Shown one piece after another: positions 21,871 to 34,639 of a stretch of 64,000 nt of DNA. The stretch spans positions 600,641-664,640 of the forward strand of contig CACRXP010000170.1 in the NCBI GenBank assembly GCA_902702965.1. The letters are read 5' to 3'. The notes beneath the pieces are model-generated. The model saw nothing but the letters and a program-made list of their open reading frames with translations. It ran no database searches and was not told where the DNA came from. This DNA comes from Spirometra erinaceieuropaei (Eukaryota > Platyhelminthes > Cestoda > Diphyllobothriidea > Diphyllobothriidae). Every line of letters begins with the position of its first letter. Position 1 is the stretch's first letter. Both the position numbers and the translations under genes were made by a program.

Positions 21871-24800
21871 ACATACATATATGTGATCTATAATCCCACT
21901 CTAAAGGTCAAGCATTTTTTCAAATACAATATCGGACATAGAAATTCATGTAGGCAAAAATTCTCTTCGAAATCGTTGCGGCTGCCTTCCCAGAATTTTT
22001 AATACAGCTGGCTATTTTGTGTGCGTACCGTTCCCTTGGGGGTCAGTAAAATATCGATTAATCCACGCCTCTAGTAGTTGCAGAGCTGCGCACGAATCCG
22101 ACGTTCGGCCGAGGTTCCTTAGCTTCCATGGTATGGCATAGCAAATGTTCTGCATTTTGTCACGTATTTTAGGCCTACAATTTGGTCATAACAGAAGTCT
22201 TATTGTATTGAGCCCATTTGTGAGACTCTGATGTTCACAGGCTCACACCTCAACCCCGCCCATTGAGCAGTTATCGTCGAATTTGCATAGCAAGTAGTTG
22301 AATGGCGCACAACAGTAGAATACATTAAACTAGTCAAATAGGAAACAGGGGACCAAAGACTCTTTGATGACAAGAGGAAAACGGTTAGAAGTCGTGCAGC
22401 CTACTAACTTACAGGCTGCTAACGTATTCACCACCCCCCCCCCCACCCTAATCAAACCTGAATTGTCCTTAACTTGGTTGACTTTATCTTTTTCCCCGGT
22501 ATGATCTGACTTAGATCAACGGCGTTCACTATCACTGACACCCAGTACACGGCTTGCCTAATATGCTTCAATGTATCCCATCGCTAATGGCGTGCTTTGG
22601 CTGCTTTATTCAGAGAAATGTACCCGAAACTTGTGGCGGAGCAAGAACTCATATTTTGTCAGTTATTTACCCTACTAAACCAACTTTCCTACTCCGAAGT
22701 TATCGGATTCAGACTGTGTAGATGTTTGTCGTCCGCCTCAAAGATCTCATCGATGCCAGAGGCTGTGTGGGCTTTCATTATGCGTACGAGTGGATAATCA
22801 GTCCAAATAACTTGGGTTGATGAGGAACAGTAGTTTAATTGTTCGGGTTATCGGGTCCTTGTAGTTGTTAATGGAGCAGCACCGAAAAGGGTGACATTTG
22901 CAGTGCGCTACAGATATCATTACTACACACTCCGGGTGTTGGTGACCTGGCGCTCGCTACAGTAACAGCTTTGTACATCTGACAGACTCGGTGGTTGACT
23001 TATTGAACTCCACAAGGTCATTGTAGAATTTGCTGCGTGATGCGAGGTCGACTGACCCTGAATAAATTGATGATGTAAAACAGGCACTACATACTTCCCG
23101 GTCGTGGATTAAATTTCACCGGTCAGCTTGTGGCAGCTTGTGGTGAACTGGTACTCTCCTTTGGCTGTGTCGTCTAGAAAACTACCGAACATACCAACGT
23201 TGAGGACCACTTCTGTTAATTGCGAGTACCGGCGATAGCACCGAGCAGAAGAGCATGGTCTTCCACTGGGGGATCATTTTTAGTGCAGCCGAGGGGCAGG
23301 GACGTTTACGCAATTATTGCACATTTAATTAACCTGTACGTACTTCCAGACATGACGGCTCCTTTCACCTCGCGCTAAATTTTCAGTATCCCCTTAAATG
23401 TCGCTTGAGTGTTGTGCTTGACAAAATGCAATCCAAAACTATAGTATTTTTATTGGTTGGCCTTACCTCCTGTGCAGTGCCTCTCCACCTACGCGACTTA
23501 TTACATCGTGGGTGCGTCCGTACTCCCCTTAAGTGGAACTTTGCACTTTTTATGTCGGTGTTAAGCTCCTTAATTGTCGGTCTTCTGCTGCTGAAGCTTG
23601 TTTTAGCGCGGGTTATCCACTCAGCAACACCCCAGACGGGAACCGAAGCGACTCTTTCCTGCTAGAACGTATCTGTACAGGTTAAAGCGATTCAGAGACA
23701 TCACTGCCAATATTTTAGCAACAATGGTGTCAAGGTGACTAACGTCTGTTGTCGTACTTGCACGGTTGCCACGTAGCCTAAACAACGATATGACAGCGGT
23801 GGCATTTCAGCCGCGTCCGAACCAAAAGGTCGTATCGTCTGCCAACTCATTTCTTCTAACCATACTTAATGGTCTCCTCACGAGGACTCTTCCTGATTGG
23901 AGCTTCAATCTCAAAGGAGGATCTTTTCAAGAAATTCGTCACAGCCGGAGTTATATTCATGCGTCTGGATGCCCCCAAACTAGACGTCGACCGAGACAAC
24001 CAAACCGCACTAGTTTAACAGCCAGACAAGGGGTTTCTTCCATTCCAGTCATTTTGTCCTATAAGGCCATCACGGCAACTTGACTATCCGTGGACTACGG
24101 AACGTCTGAATTTGCGAGCCAGCTCTTATTCCTAATGATAGAGTCCTGTCTGACTTTTGGTCAGTTTCATCCTAGACCATGCTGCAGCCATAGAGAACAG
24201 CACTTGTGGTCTTAGAAATCAAGCAAGTCACTCCCTATTTCCCTCGTGAGCGCGCACTCCTAACAGTCACTATTCCGTCTTATCGACTGAAGATCATTGG
24301 GAACTAGGGGGGCTGTCGCCCGCGCCAGGGCGGAAACAGGTGACGACAAACAGTTTCGTTGCCATTTTGTCTGTCTTCGTCATATTTGTTTGCACACCAA
24401 TTCCGAAGGCACCGTCTGTTCTGTAGGCCTGGCTCCCAGGAGAGTATAGCGGAGGGTGATGCCATTCCTGTCTGCGTGTCGCGTGGCACGAGTCTGACAT
24501 CAAACCAGCCGCGGTCGTCCGACAGATTGTTTAACCGTTTTGGCTTTTAGTTTGGTCATTATATGAGTAACAGATGGCCTGGTATCTCCCGGTAATGAAA
24601 AAGCGTTTCAATACAGCGAAGTTAACAAGCCTCTAGCTACTTTCGCTGTCAGTCTGCGACCTGGTGGCGGATGGCTAACTCGGCAGCCGCACTGCATCCA
24701 TCGATATTTATTTTTCCTTCCTCTCCTTCAATTACAACCCAACAAGATAGTTCGTGAAATGATGGACCGCCTTGAGTATGCCACTTCGCCAGATGCCCGC

Positions 24801-25440
24801 CACCCCTACCAAATTGTACTTTGGCAAAACCCGTGCTTCTGTGAAATAGAGAAATATACTTTTCTAAGTATGCTTCCTGTGCGAGCTTCATTATAAAATG
24901 ACCGGCAAAACCAGGCGGTAATAGCCCTTAGTATTAGAACTCATTGTCATACACTACTCATTTCTAATCATAATGTGGATAAACGGAGAGCTTTTTGAGT
25001 TCGGATTAAATGAATGGGACGGAGGTGGCGTAGCACGCAGATCTACTAATTCCCCTTTCTGATATTGTGATCCCTGATAACTCGACCGTCGCATATTAGA
25101 ATGTTCACCACTGATCTACGAGACGAGTGCGTTGGCGGCTTGTGCGTGAACTCCCTTGCACTGGAGATTCATGCTGCGCATATTACACTCCAGTCCTTCC
25201 ACGTCACAGTCTCTTAATGACAAGTAAAAACCCCCACATTTGGAGGTGAACGTCGGCGCAGTGGCTTAAAAACCAAACGACTGGTCTACATCTTTCGCAT
25301 TAAATCTCTTCACGACCTCCACAAGTGCCAGATTTCAGTGAGGGAGTCGCGAATCCGACGGGAGCTACTGTCATAAGTAGTCATTGCAAGCCGACCCGCG
25401 CTCCAGGGTTGTCGCATAAGCTGGTAGGCCTAGAAGCCAC
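21871..25440. other. No recognisable gene
   Basis: Several open frames of 60-105 codons lack family resemblance. One at 23405-23665 has two hydrophobic stretches but no exon borders. A C homopolymer lies near 22434-22444. Confidence 0.3.
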
Positions 25441-25479
25441 AACCTTTTGGCGCACTATGATGGCTTCGGTTGCCTGTTT

Positions 25480-25860
25480 GCGTTGAAGATGAGCGTCTTT
25501 CTAGTGAAGTATACCGACTTCGAATCAAGTGAGACTGTCCTCGCCCGCTGCGACAGCATCGCGAGGAAATATGCAGCCATCCAAGATTCATGTGCTTCGG
25601 GCATGCTGTTCGTCGTCCGCCTCATGAGCTCAGTGTTTCTGTCTCCGATCTGTCGTCATTGCCCTCTTAGAGTCGTCGGTTAGGAAGCCAACTCAAAACC
25701 TGACTTGACACAGTTCCTCAAGAAGTGGTTCTTGGATCTCCGGTATTTGGTCTCCGTTACTGAAGGGGAGAATAAGTCGACCTGTCCAGATCCGCCGCCG
25801 CGGACCGTCGCGCATGGATAGGTAAAATAATGCGACGTTAAGGCCGGCTTGACTAGGTAT
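25480..25860 (+). pseudogene. RTE-like LINE C-terminal fragment
   Basis: VKYTDFESSETVLARCDSIA matches the - strand VKYTDFVSNETVRTRCDNIA of the 56-kb element. Later bases (CTGACTTGACACAGTTCCTC and TTTGGTCTCCGTTACTGAAG) parallel the tail at 54040-54130. Stops interrupt it. Only the tail of the element is present. Confidence 0.7.
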
Positions 25861-25984
25861 GCTCACAGCTGTACCAAGTTTAAGTGCAAGTATGATACTT
25901 CTGGACACTCCAGATTCGTTATATTGAGGAATAGGCTGATTTTCCGTAAGAATGTTGCTGCACTATCGGCCTCACGCTCTTTTT

Positions 25985-26340
25985 CCTCGTCCATGCAACT
26001 GTGACCTGCTAGGGCCTGTCGACTGTCTGATCCTTGCGAACGACGATGTCCATCGTGTGTTCCACAGGATGGATGCTGGACAGTGGCTTGCGGCGCATTT
26101 ACTCCTCCTTCTCCCCTCATCTACCCTGCTCCGATGGCAAGACAGTATCAACCAGGCCGAATATGGACTGGGACATGATGGCTGACCGAGATAAACAGCC
26201 CACCTTCGCTTGCCGCACACGGCCTGGCCTCCACAAAATGTTTCGGAACCTCGTGGAGAGCGGCTCGCATCCCACGTTCGTAAAAGTTCCGCAAAGGTCA
26301 CGCTCAGAAGGAGTCATTGAGTTTGACTCTTTGTCCTGAG
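25985..26340 (+). repeat. Family D repeat copy, diverged
   Basis: CGACGATGTCCATCGTGTGT, TCCACAGGATGG and a pyrimidine-rich CTCCTCCTTCTCCCCTCATC follow the order of other family D copies. Overlapping frames on both strands are low-complexity shadows. Confidence 0.45.
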
Positions 26341-29300
26341 CAGAGCCGAATTACCTCGCGTGAAACTGATTATAATGAGGAATACGCTGCTGTGCCTTCG
26401 GGGATGGGTTCCCAAGTGTGGCAGTCACTTTCCTCTGTCCCATGCACCAGTCTACTGTCGGGGCCTGTCAGCTACCCTGTGCGGGGATTGGGCGCAGTGA
26501 CTGGCGCGGCATGAAGCCTACGCCTGGGCGTGCCACGGCAGCCCTTTGTACGACAACAGTTATGGACACACGCGGACTCTGCGCAGCCCAATTAACGCGC
26601 ACCGTGAGCCAATCTGACGTCCGTTTTGATCTAGTGCGGCCTGTTATGCGGCTCAGGTCTCACACAGACACAGACACACGCACACACAATATTTCACTCA
26701 TTACTGTCGACCTTGGCCCACTGTACAGCAAGATTGGTGCAGAAGGGATGAGTGATTTTAATGCGGACACATCACCGGGAAGGCCCATATGGTGACCGAA
26801 TGTGTGGGAACAGTTGAGGGTAGGGGAAGAGGACGTGGAAGGTGGTAGCGAGGTTTCGAAGCTGATTCCTCCACTATGCCGTACGGAATTTCGGGTTCCT
26901 GGTCATGTCGATGCGCACTTTGGTCGCAGTGGAGACAGGGCGACGCTGTGTCTGTCCTCGAGGTTTTGTCGGTATCCCCATAGCTGGGGATGCAAGGGCA
27001 TTCAACTAGAACAAACTGAGACTAGAACGTAACTATGTAGGCGTGTCTTCTGTTGTAGAGGTGGCAGTGTTTTGTGATGCGAGAAGTGGGTATGTCCTCT
27101 TAACACTGCAGTGTACTCCAAGATTTTCAACGAGACCAGTTCGCGCCCTGATTGTTATTTGACGACGCAGACATCTTGGCGTGGGTCGGACGTTGGTGGT
27201 ATTGCTATTTTGTGTGATTGATGTTTTGCCTCCACCTAGTCTATTTGGTTGACTTTGGAGATAGCTGCCTCGGTTTTCATGGCTGTTCGCCGTGCTTGTC
27301 GGATCTATGCGGTCGTTTTGAAAGTCCCTTGCTGTATTTGCATACGCTTGAAAGAGAGCTTTAATATGTTCTTATGGCGTCGCCTTTGTCCATCTTGTCC
27401 GTGAGTACGTATGACGACGTTGATGTAGAACATCACTCGAGCAGGTGCTCTTCAGTCATCACAGCAAGGCCGCTCTATCCAATTTGTATTGACGCAAAAT
27501 ACAACACGGATGCTCAAAGTATCAGTCAGCTCCAGAGCTTGGGTGTACAAAGCCCACTTCTGTTGCTTGTCATGAATATCTTTCGACGGCAGCGTGCATT
27601 CGAATGGCTCCTATTTCTCGCTTGAATTTGGTAAATTGTCTAGATCCCTGCGCCGTAGGGGGAACGATATCAGGTTGACATCCATCTACATCCTGAATTT
27701 GATATTGGCGAGGGTGTGATGGCGATTTTGCAGCTTACCGAAGCTTTACTGACTCTGGCAATGCAGGTTGTAACCACATCGTCGGTTTTAAACGTTACGT
27801 GAAATGGTGCCCCTGGTAGGGGGACTGATTCTGCCGCTGTGAGGCTGTTACCACTGACAGTTGGCGTAGGTACGGTGTATTTTACAGTTGATGGCGGTCG
27901 CCGCATGACCGTCGTTATTTGCGTGCCGATGGTTAGAAGCTGGCGTCTCTAGAGGTTAAAAAAGTCCAAACCTTAATGAGTCTCCAGTGTCATGTCCTGT
28001 CTTCAACGACGGACGGTAGGTCGCTCATTAGGAAACTCCAGACTCCTAATCCTGGAAGCGCGTATGAGTGAGGCTTTTGGTTTGGTCGATCAGAGCTATT
28101 ACAGCCCCATGTCAACCAGAATTGTAACTGATACCACCGTGATAGAGGTTGGGGTATTTAACGGTGTTGTTCCTTAGGTGGCCAATGTCTCCGTTTTTCT
28201 GCGCTACACAAAGTGTCAGCACGCAATGCGCTAATTTCCGTCTTATGTGTTAGTACTTCAATTGACGCAAATGCAGTACTACTGTGATGTCATGTGATAT
28301 GGTTCTTCATGATTTACCACCCCTGCCTCGCTCTCACCTCTCCTGTCCACTCATTCATCTAACGTAACCTTCCTTGAGTCGGTCAATATATACAGACTGA
28401 GGAAGGATTATGAGTGCACCAGCTTCGTGAACGCTCACACACTCGATCCTGTGGCTGTTGTCGTTAGGCGGGTCCTTTCTCTTGTCTTTGTCTCTTTACT
28501 TTGACTCACTCTTATAGTTGCTTCAAATTTAACACCAGTTTCGTTTTTTACTGCGTTGCGAACGACGATTATCCGATCTTTCTACTTTACCCCGCATCTG
28601 CCGCTCCATATGGGGATTAAAGCTGTGAGCAGACTGTCAGGGAGTTGTTGGGTCTGTGGCCGTAGCGGGTTTATGCTTGTTTGTTGAACTTCCCCAAGAG
28701 TGTCTGCACATGCGTAGAGATGGGCATTCCTGTCAATTGACAATGGACAGCCAAGCGGCCTGATGTTGCAAAAGCCACTTAGACCACGGTAGTTCGTCCT
28801 TGCACTTCTGGCATGATGCTCACTGAGAAGCACGTGGTCTATGTTCAGACCTCAATCCACCCCTGTAACTGAACCTGCTGTGGGAGTATTGCACCAAGTG
28901 TCTGTCCTCGCTATTTGACGCCCTAAACGACTTCCCCTCACCACCAAAAGTCTCCAAGGTATGCGTCATGCTGTTCCCTCATCGCTCCTGGAGACCGTTC
29001 TAGCTTTTGGTTACTGGATCATCCAACCGAGCTTAATTCGGGCTTTGACCAGTCACTAGTCTTGCTGGACGAATCAAAGACGCCAAGTTGCAGGGCAATC
29101 TGAGGAGATTCTGACGGCCTCAAACGTGCGCCGAACACTGACTGTGCGACACTTCAGTTGTGCCGTTAACACCGTCCTGCTGACGCAAACGTGAGAGAAT
29201 GTATCGAAAGTCATGTTGCAAGGGATCGAGGTCACATCGTATATTGTTCCTGCCCTTTAGGATGACAGGGAAGCAAGCGCGCTATCAAACTACACTCTTG

Positions 29301-29420
29301 GAAACTGAAATGAATAGTACGACCGGATTTCTGCCTAACAGGGTTGTGTGGGGACTACCCCGTTGCCACTTTCAAAGTCGCCCTCGACACCTTTCTCTGT
29401 TTTTCACCAATTCCAGGTAT
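26341..29420. other. No recognisable gene
   Basis: A short CA-rich tract is at about 26660-26690. Open frames here show no known motif. Confidence 0.3.
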
Positions 29421-29424
29421 TTGT

Positions 29425-29690
29425 GTATGCCGGGACATCCTTGTAGTCAGTCGTGGGTAAGGATCGGGTGAAGCCCCCCAAGCATCTATGGCATACAAAG
29501 AATACGTACAAATTTAAGTGGATTTAGGTCCGACACGATTATTTCGATTTGGTGTTTCACCGTACAAGGTTGGGTCGTCTGTTGTAGGCGGCCCAGTGCA
29601 TTATCTACAATGACCTGTCGTAAATTCTGGACTGCTTTTGCTGAAGCCTGGTGAAAACCGAAGGTCTCCCTTTTGCTGTTGCTTAATAAG
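29425..29690 (+). repeat. Family E repeat
   Basis: AGCATCTATGGCATACAAAG, GTCCGACACGATTATTTCGA, TTTGGTGTTTCACCGTACAA and GGTTGGGTCGTCTGTTGTAG are mirrored by the reverse complement of 46135-46310. One copy of the unit that is tandemly expanded at 46 kb (GCATTATCTACAATGACCT) closes it. Confidence 0.65.
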
Positions 29691-29699
29691 CATCCATAA

Positions 29700-31986
29700 A
29701 GTAAATGGTCGTCCCCATTCCCGTGTTACGACTTCCCGACCTGCAATTATGCTATCACATCACCCATTGATTGTCCGCTCACCTAAGTATTGCTGTCCCA
29801 TAGCTTGGGCTCTCCGTTAGTAACCTGCTTCGGCTCGGTTCTTGAAGTTGTCTAGGTGGCTTTTGAGCCTTCGAAATTTGTCGAGCTCGTCGGCAGCCGT
29901 TTGTAAAGACGCCTCACGTCGTTGTGGTTATCTAACGAAGGTGTTGTCACCTCCTTAATTCAACCATACTTCTCTCTGAGAACTGGCGGCACGAATACAT
30001 TGGAAATCCGAGATCAGGCTATCCCTCTTACTGTTTCACCTGGATCGTAGTCCATGGGAGAACTGTCAAGCCTTTTTTCAGCTTTGTGAATCAATGCCCT
30101 GTATGCCTAGGTCTTCAATTAACCAAAAATCTCCACCGAAGACTCCCCTTCTTCCAAAGAAATTCGTAAAATGTCTGCAAATGCTCAACTGCCTCGAGAA
30201 AAGATGACCTTTCCATACAAGGAAGGAAATCTGTCATCGAGTTACTTTCACCAAACAGTATTGCTTTCTGGGTTTGTTCCGACCAGATCCGCATTTAATG
30301 GTCCTACTTACGTAGATGTGATAAGCCCTGTCTCGCGCCCTGTTTATCTGTTTTGGCGCAAAGACCAACGTTGTCTGCCTAGCGGCATTCAGTGTTTCGG
30401 TTATTTCCAATCAACCAGGTGTCGGTGAACCTTTTTTGGGGGTATTCACTGAAGTCTTTGCATCCTCCATATGACGGCCATCAGCATGCATCTAAAACAG
30501 AAATTGTTCTAACAAAGACATTGTCAATTGACCTTTTGTTCCCTGCAAAATGCATCTCACTTTCGGATGAGTCTCGGCATGGTTTGCATTGAATCTGTCA
30601 GTCATCGGGTTTTATTAAAACGACAAAGTCTTCTATCTCTACGAATCACCACTGAAGTTTCTAGGCACGCAAAGGAGATGAGCTCAGCCATCCAAGTTGT
30701 CAAAATACATTTTTGAAGAACCGTCGACTCTGTAGGCACGCCGGAGAGAGATCGCCTTTCAGAATGTCAAGAAAACTACTCGAAGGTCACCTTATGATCC
30801 AGACAGCTAGCCGTTATTATCTGACCATATATTGTCCACACCCACGTTTTCCACGAAGTTTGGGTAAGCTAGATGCCCCGTCAAGACGGCTCTTCGTCAA
30901 CGGTTCTACTGTTCTCTGGCGCCGTTTCCGGAAGGACCTCGTTATCTGGTTTTCTCAGTTTCCTAGCATCGCTTTTTGGTCCTTCTGTTGGTATTCGAAG
31001 CTTGATGGAAAAAACGACAGCTGAAGTGTGCGTTAACTGGAAGCACTGCGACCGTTCGAATTGCCTACTCAGTCCCTGCTGTATAGAGGGCTTCACATAA
31101 CCGGGCCACAGCGTTCTACTTCAATTGATCAGCTGCTAGAACTGCCCCAGACACGACCTAATCGACCCAAGATCAAATTATCCATTGGCACCAAAACCAT
31201 TGTCGTCGTTGTATCTGCCCTGTCAAGCACGTTCCGCTGTACAATCCACCTCTGCTTTGCCAGCAATAGGTCTTTTACCGCCAGGCTTGTTCGTCCATCA
31301 TGGCTTCTGGTGGCAGCCCGGCTATAATGGCGTGGAAGCACGCCTTATTTGGGCAGACCAGCTGACTGTCCTTGCGGTCCCCAGACCGTCTTGTCCTCTC
31401 AATTTCGTTCCAATCCAGCCAACTGGCGAAGTAACTTCATTGCATAAATGCGAATTATTCCCGTCCGGAATATTCACCCGACCGAAGTGACAAAAAGTCA
31501 ACTAGATCGCAATGTTCTGTAGACCCCCCCCCCCTTGGACAAAAAAATACTCGCTGACGAGGCTACAGTTCCTTCCAACTCGACTGTACTCGCTTTACAT
31601 AACACCGCCTGCCTTCACGCCCACAGAATCGCCTCATTTAGGTGCGCCTTTTCCTTGGTTATATTTTTCACAAGCTCGTCCTATAAAGCCGCAGCGTCAA
31701 ATCAGCCCTGCTTCATATGTGTTTTGTATAAAGTTTGTCGATGTTCGTGCGCGTCAGTGGGTGCGCGCTGGTTGCCGAAAAGGATGCTGGTGCGTTGGAT
31801 GGATTGCGGGTGGGTGATGGGGGGGAAGGATGGACGTTGTTCGCTCAGCACGCAGTTTTTTCTGGCCTCTGCGCACATCAAAGAGTCAATCTGGCATTGA
31901 GATCGCAGTAGGGATCCATTCATCAGACCGTTATCTGAATCGCGCCCATCTCATTCGCAGCTAGCAGTCGTCGTCGTCTTCGCACT
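29700..31986. other. No recognisable gene
   Basis: Many frames of 60-120 codons on both strands, none with a recognised domain or paired splice sites. A C homopolymer is near 31527. Confidence 0.3.
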
Positions 31987-32027
31987 NNNNNNNNNNNNNN
32001 NNNNNNNNNNNNNNNNNNNNNNNNNNN
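31987..32027. other. Assembly gap (41 N)
   Basis: A run of N flanked by a GTCGTCGTC-rich stretch on the left and a C-rich stretch on the right. Both are typical places for assembly to stop. Confidence 0.99.
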
Positions 32028-33200
32028 GGTTCATCTGCCTCCCGCCCCCCCCCTCCCCCGGCGAGGTTGTTCTGATACAAACTCGGTCTGTGATTTCAGG
32101 GATGATTTGAATGTTTTTTGTTTGTTTCTCACTATATCAGGATGATTTTCAGAGCAGTCAAAGGGCTTTTGCTGCGCTACTGATGTCTCTTCAACCATTT
32201 GCAATTTGCCTGTATTCTGCACAGAGCACAGGAAGTCAGTTTGCTGTGGTCTCTGCGACTAACAGTGGGATACGGCGGTTTCCTGACCTGTACTTGCATC
32301 TCCTCACACGAATGCTTCTCAAGGTCACTCCAGACTGTACGAAATCGCGAACTAATGCTGTCTATGCCCTGCAATTATTGTCTGTTTGACATTTCGACCC
32401 ATAACACCGGAGTTCGCCGAATCCAACATCTCTTCTGGGACGATCTTAACGCCATCTGTGCACTTTTTATTTGACCATCACAACAGCGCAGTCATTTGTG
32501 GCGGACGAGCTCCCGCCTCCGGGCCAGAGAAGTGCGCTACTAAACCATCTGATACGGCGGCCTTTGACTGTACCATCATCATCTGGTGGAGCCGAAGCCT
32601 GTCAGGCATCTTGACCCCTCTCGAATCCATAGCGGGTAGAGGACCAGGGGGCGGAACATCTTCTATGGTAGCCTCACACACTTGTTACAGGACCTCCCTA
32701 CTAGATCGAAGACATTTGCAAAGTCTGTTGAAATTTATTGCACGACTCCGGCGATTGGTCAAGATATTTTGGCCGTCTGGAGCCTCTCATCCAGGAGGAG
32801 GGAAGACACCGTGTTGTGAGGCAGTTCAACAGGTTCCAGGTCTAATTTGTGTGTGTGAGAGAGAGGGTACGATAGTGCGTTCAAGTACTTGCTTCTCGTC
32901 AAATGAATTACCTAGTACAATCGAGATGGGGGGATGAGAAGATCGTGCCCTACCCGAACACCCTGGTATTCATGAACTAATGTTCGCAGCATCGAATCTG
33001 TTGTTTAGTTAAAAAGGGCCGACCGGAAAGCACAACCCTTGGTTGGGCGCCAGCGTTGACGAAGAAGTACTTTCTCTCTTTTTCGTACGCTAGCTCTGTT
33101 CGCGGCATTTCATCAACTCGTGGAGCCATGTGTCCTTCCAGAGTGTACTTTTATTGGCTAAGTCGAATGCCAAAAAGGCAATTGTTGCTTGTTTAACACA
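32028..33200. other. No recognisable gene
   Basis: The longest frame (183 codons, 32386-32937 +) has no family resemblance, and its composition looks like translated non-coding DNA. Confidence 0.3.
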
Positions 33201-33410
33201 GGCTTTCTATCCTAAAAATCACCACGGAGTGAACATCTTATTGACGCAGCCTCTGTCAGCTTGAACGATACCTTGAGTTTTCCTTGTCCGTCCCCCCCCC
33301 CTAACCACGCGGTAGTTGTCAAAGAGGGTACTCACAGAGGCCTCCACGCCGGCTCTTGTTAGGCTGCTGCCTCTGTAATTACAGAATTCAGAAGACAAAG
33401 TGGCGAGCGA

Positions 33411-33437
33411 ACGTTGCTTTCGATAACTTCTCATCAG
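33411..33437 (-). ncRNA. Possible hammerhead variant in PLE 3' region
   Basis: Reading -, CTGATGA is followed by a very short stem II (GA/TC around five bases), then GAAA and, a few bases later, the self-complementary AACGTT. It lies just after the endonuclease stop, the expected place for a PLE ribozyme. The stem is too weak for confidence. Confidence 0.3.
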
Positions 33438-33547
33438 GCCAGTACAGTTATGTGGGACGGGGTACGTTGAGTGAAAAAAGTCGATAAAAGTTAGTTTTTA
33501 AAAAACACAGGCTAGGGAAGAACGGAAGGGCGCAGAAAGTTGTGTGG

Positions 33548-33973
33548 TTAGTCAACCTTTGGCCACGGTAAGCGCAAAGCGTGAACGAGGTTTTTCTGGG
33601 CGCATAGGGTCGGCTTTCGTAGCCTAATGGCGGCCGCTTCTGCTGTTTCGAACAGGCGCTGACCCAGTCGGTTAGGGTAGCTTGAGGAGACCTCATAAAC
33701 CACAAGAAATGCTTCAGCGGGGTCCACATAATGCCCTGAATCCACTTCATGCGCAAGGATGGCGCTGGCTATTCTCCCAGGTTCACTTTTTGCCAGCAAT
33801 ACCTGCTCCACAGGAGCAAGTGAATGAGTAGATGCACACTGAGGTGGTCTGAGGTGGCAGCCTATCCTTGCCTTCTCCGCGTAAAATAGGGTTAGTAGAG
33901 AATGATATGCGAACCCTTGCTGCTGCGAAGGTTCCCGAGACAGCTTGTTGAAGGCGTCTTCTTGGGAGTTCAC
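33548..33973 (-). pseudogene. PLE GIY-YIG endonuclease, C-terminal part
   Basis: The frame carries SGHYVDPAEAFLVVYEVSSS, then YPNRLGQRLFETAEAAAIRL and LCAQKNLVHALRLPWP. This is the conserved C-terminal part of PLE endonucleases (AEA helix with the catalytic Glu, and a terminal LPWP). The N-terminal cysteine-bearing part lies in the overlapping frame (CIYSFTCSCGAGIAGKK, near 33790-33840), where the usual YIG(R/Q)T is altered to IAGKK. The enzyme nicks target DNA to prime reverse transcription. Confidence 0.75.
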
Positions 33974-34175
33974 TCGCAGCGTCTCCTTGGGAAGAGACTT
34001 CGCGGAACAACGTTTTCTTCTCGGCGGTCAGTGTGGTGAGTTTTGTGGGTCGTTCGGCAAGGTTCTTTGCAATGAACCTGTCAGAATACCCGTTTTCGCG
34101 AAGCAAGTCCTGGATTTTTTCGAGTTCTTCCTCGATGCTATCTGTTGAACAAATTTTTCTAGCTCTTTGTGCCAA
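33783..34175 (-). pseudogene. PLE RT-endonuclease connector
   Basis: ARKICSTDSIEEELEKIQDL, then LRENGYSDRFIAKNL and later YSFTCSCGA. The Ile/Leu/Glu-rich helix followed by NGY..FI is the standard PLE region joining the RT thumb to the endonuclease. It overlaps the neighbouring endonuclease frame because of a frame shift near 33970. Confidence 0.7.
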
Positions 34176-34196
34176 ACACCTGATCAGATTTCGTTT

Positions 34197-34589
34197 TTAT
34201 TGGAGAGGCACGAAACTAGCGAAGTTCGTGTATTGTCCAGACCGGGTTTTCTTCCGATAGACGCTCCTTCGGATGTTACTGTCAGATCTCCTGCTTTGAA
34301 GGACATCCAAGAAAGAAAGCGAACCAGCCGATTCCATCTCCAACGTGAATTTGATCGACGGATGTGCTCGGTTTAGAGCATTTAGGAGGGCAGCAACGTC
34401 GGTTTCTGTGGTTGCAATCGCAAAGATATCATCAACGTAGCGACCGTAATGTGTAAGCTTTTCGATCTGTCTCCATTCTCGGGGAAGGGAAATCGAACGG
34501 CGCTGTGTTCTAGTTCTGCGGAACCGACTCACCGGAAAATACTCACAGGCCGCTCCGAAGTAACAAGCAGCTGTTCTTTCGAAACTCAA
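34197..34589 (-). pseudogene. PLE reverse transcriptase fragment (YVDD)
   Basis: RYVDDIFAI (catalytic YVDD at residues 51-54 of this frame, nucleotides about 34439-34428), followed by NRAHPSIKFTLEMESAGSLS, FLDVLQSRR and SVYRKKTRSGQYTNF. These blocks are the signature of PLE, telomerase-related RTs. The finger and palm-A region expected before YVDD is not recognisable, so the copy is truncated or rearranged there. Confidence 0.85.
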
Positions 34590-34639
34590 CTGGCAGTCCC
34601 TCTCCCCTAGCGATTCTGTTGTCGCAGAAACCCATCAAG

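Larger units (their letters stand above)
33210..34625 (-). mobile_element. Penelope-like element with RT and GIY-YIG endonuclease, inactive
   Basis: On the - strand the order is RT palm (YVDD), RT thumb/connector, then a GIY-YIG-type endonuclease ending in LPWP, then a 3' region with a possible hammerhead. This RT-then-endonuclease order defines endonuclease-containing PLEs. The RT is N-terminally truncated or scrambled above 34460, and several frame shifts are present. It is the most complete PLE in the window. Confidence 0.85.

Noticed and set aside
32386..32937. 183-codon + frame
   Set aside because: No domain, no splice borders, and composition like random translation; competing - frames are equally open.
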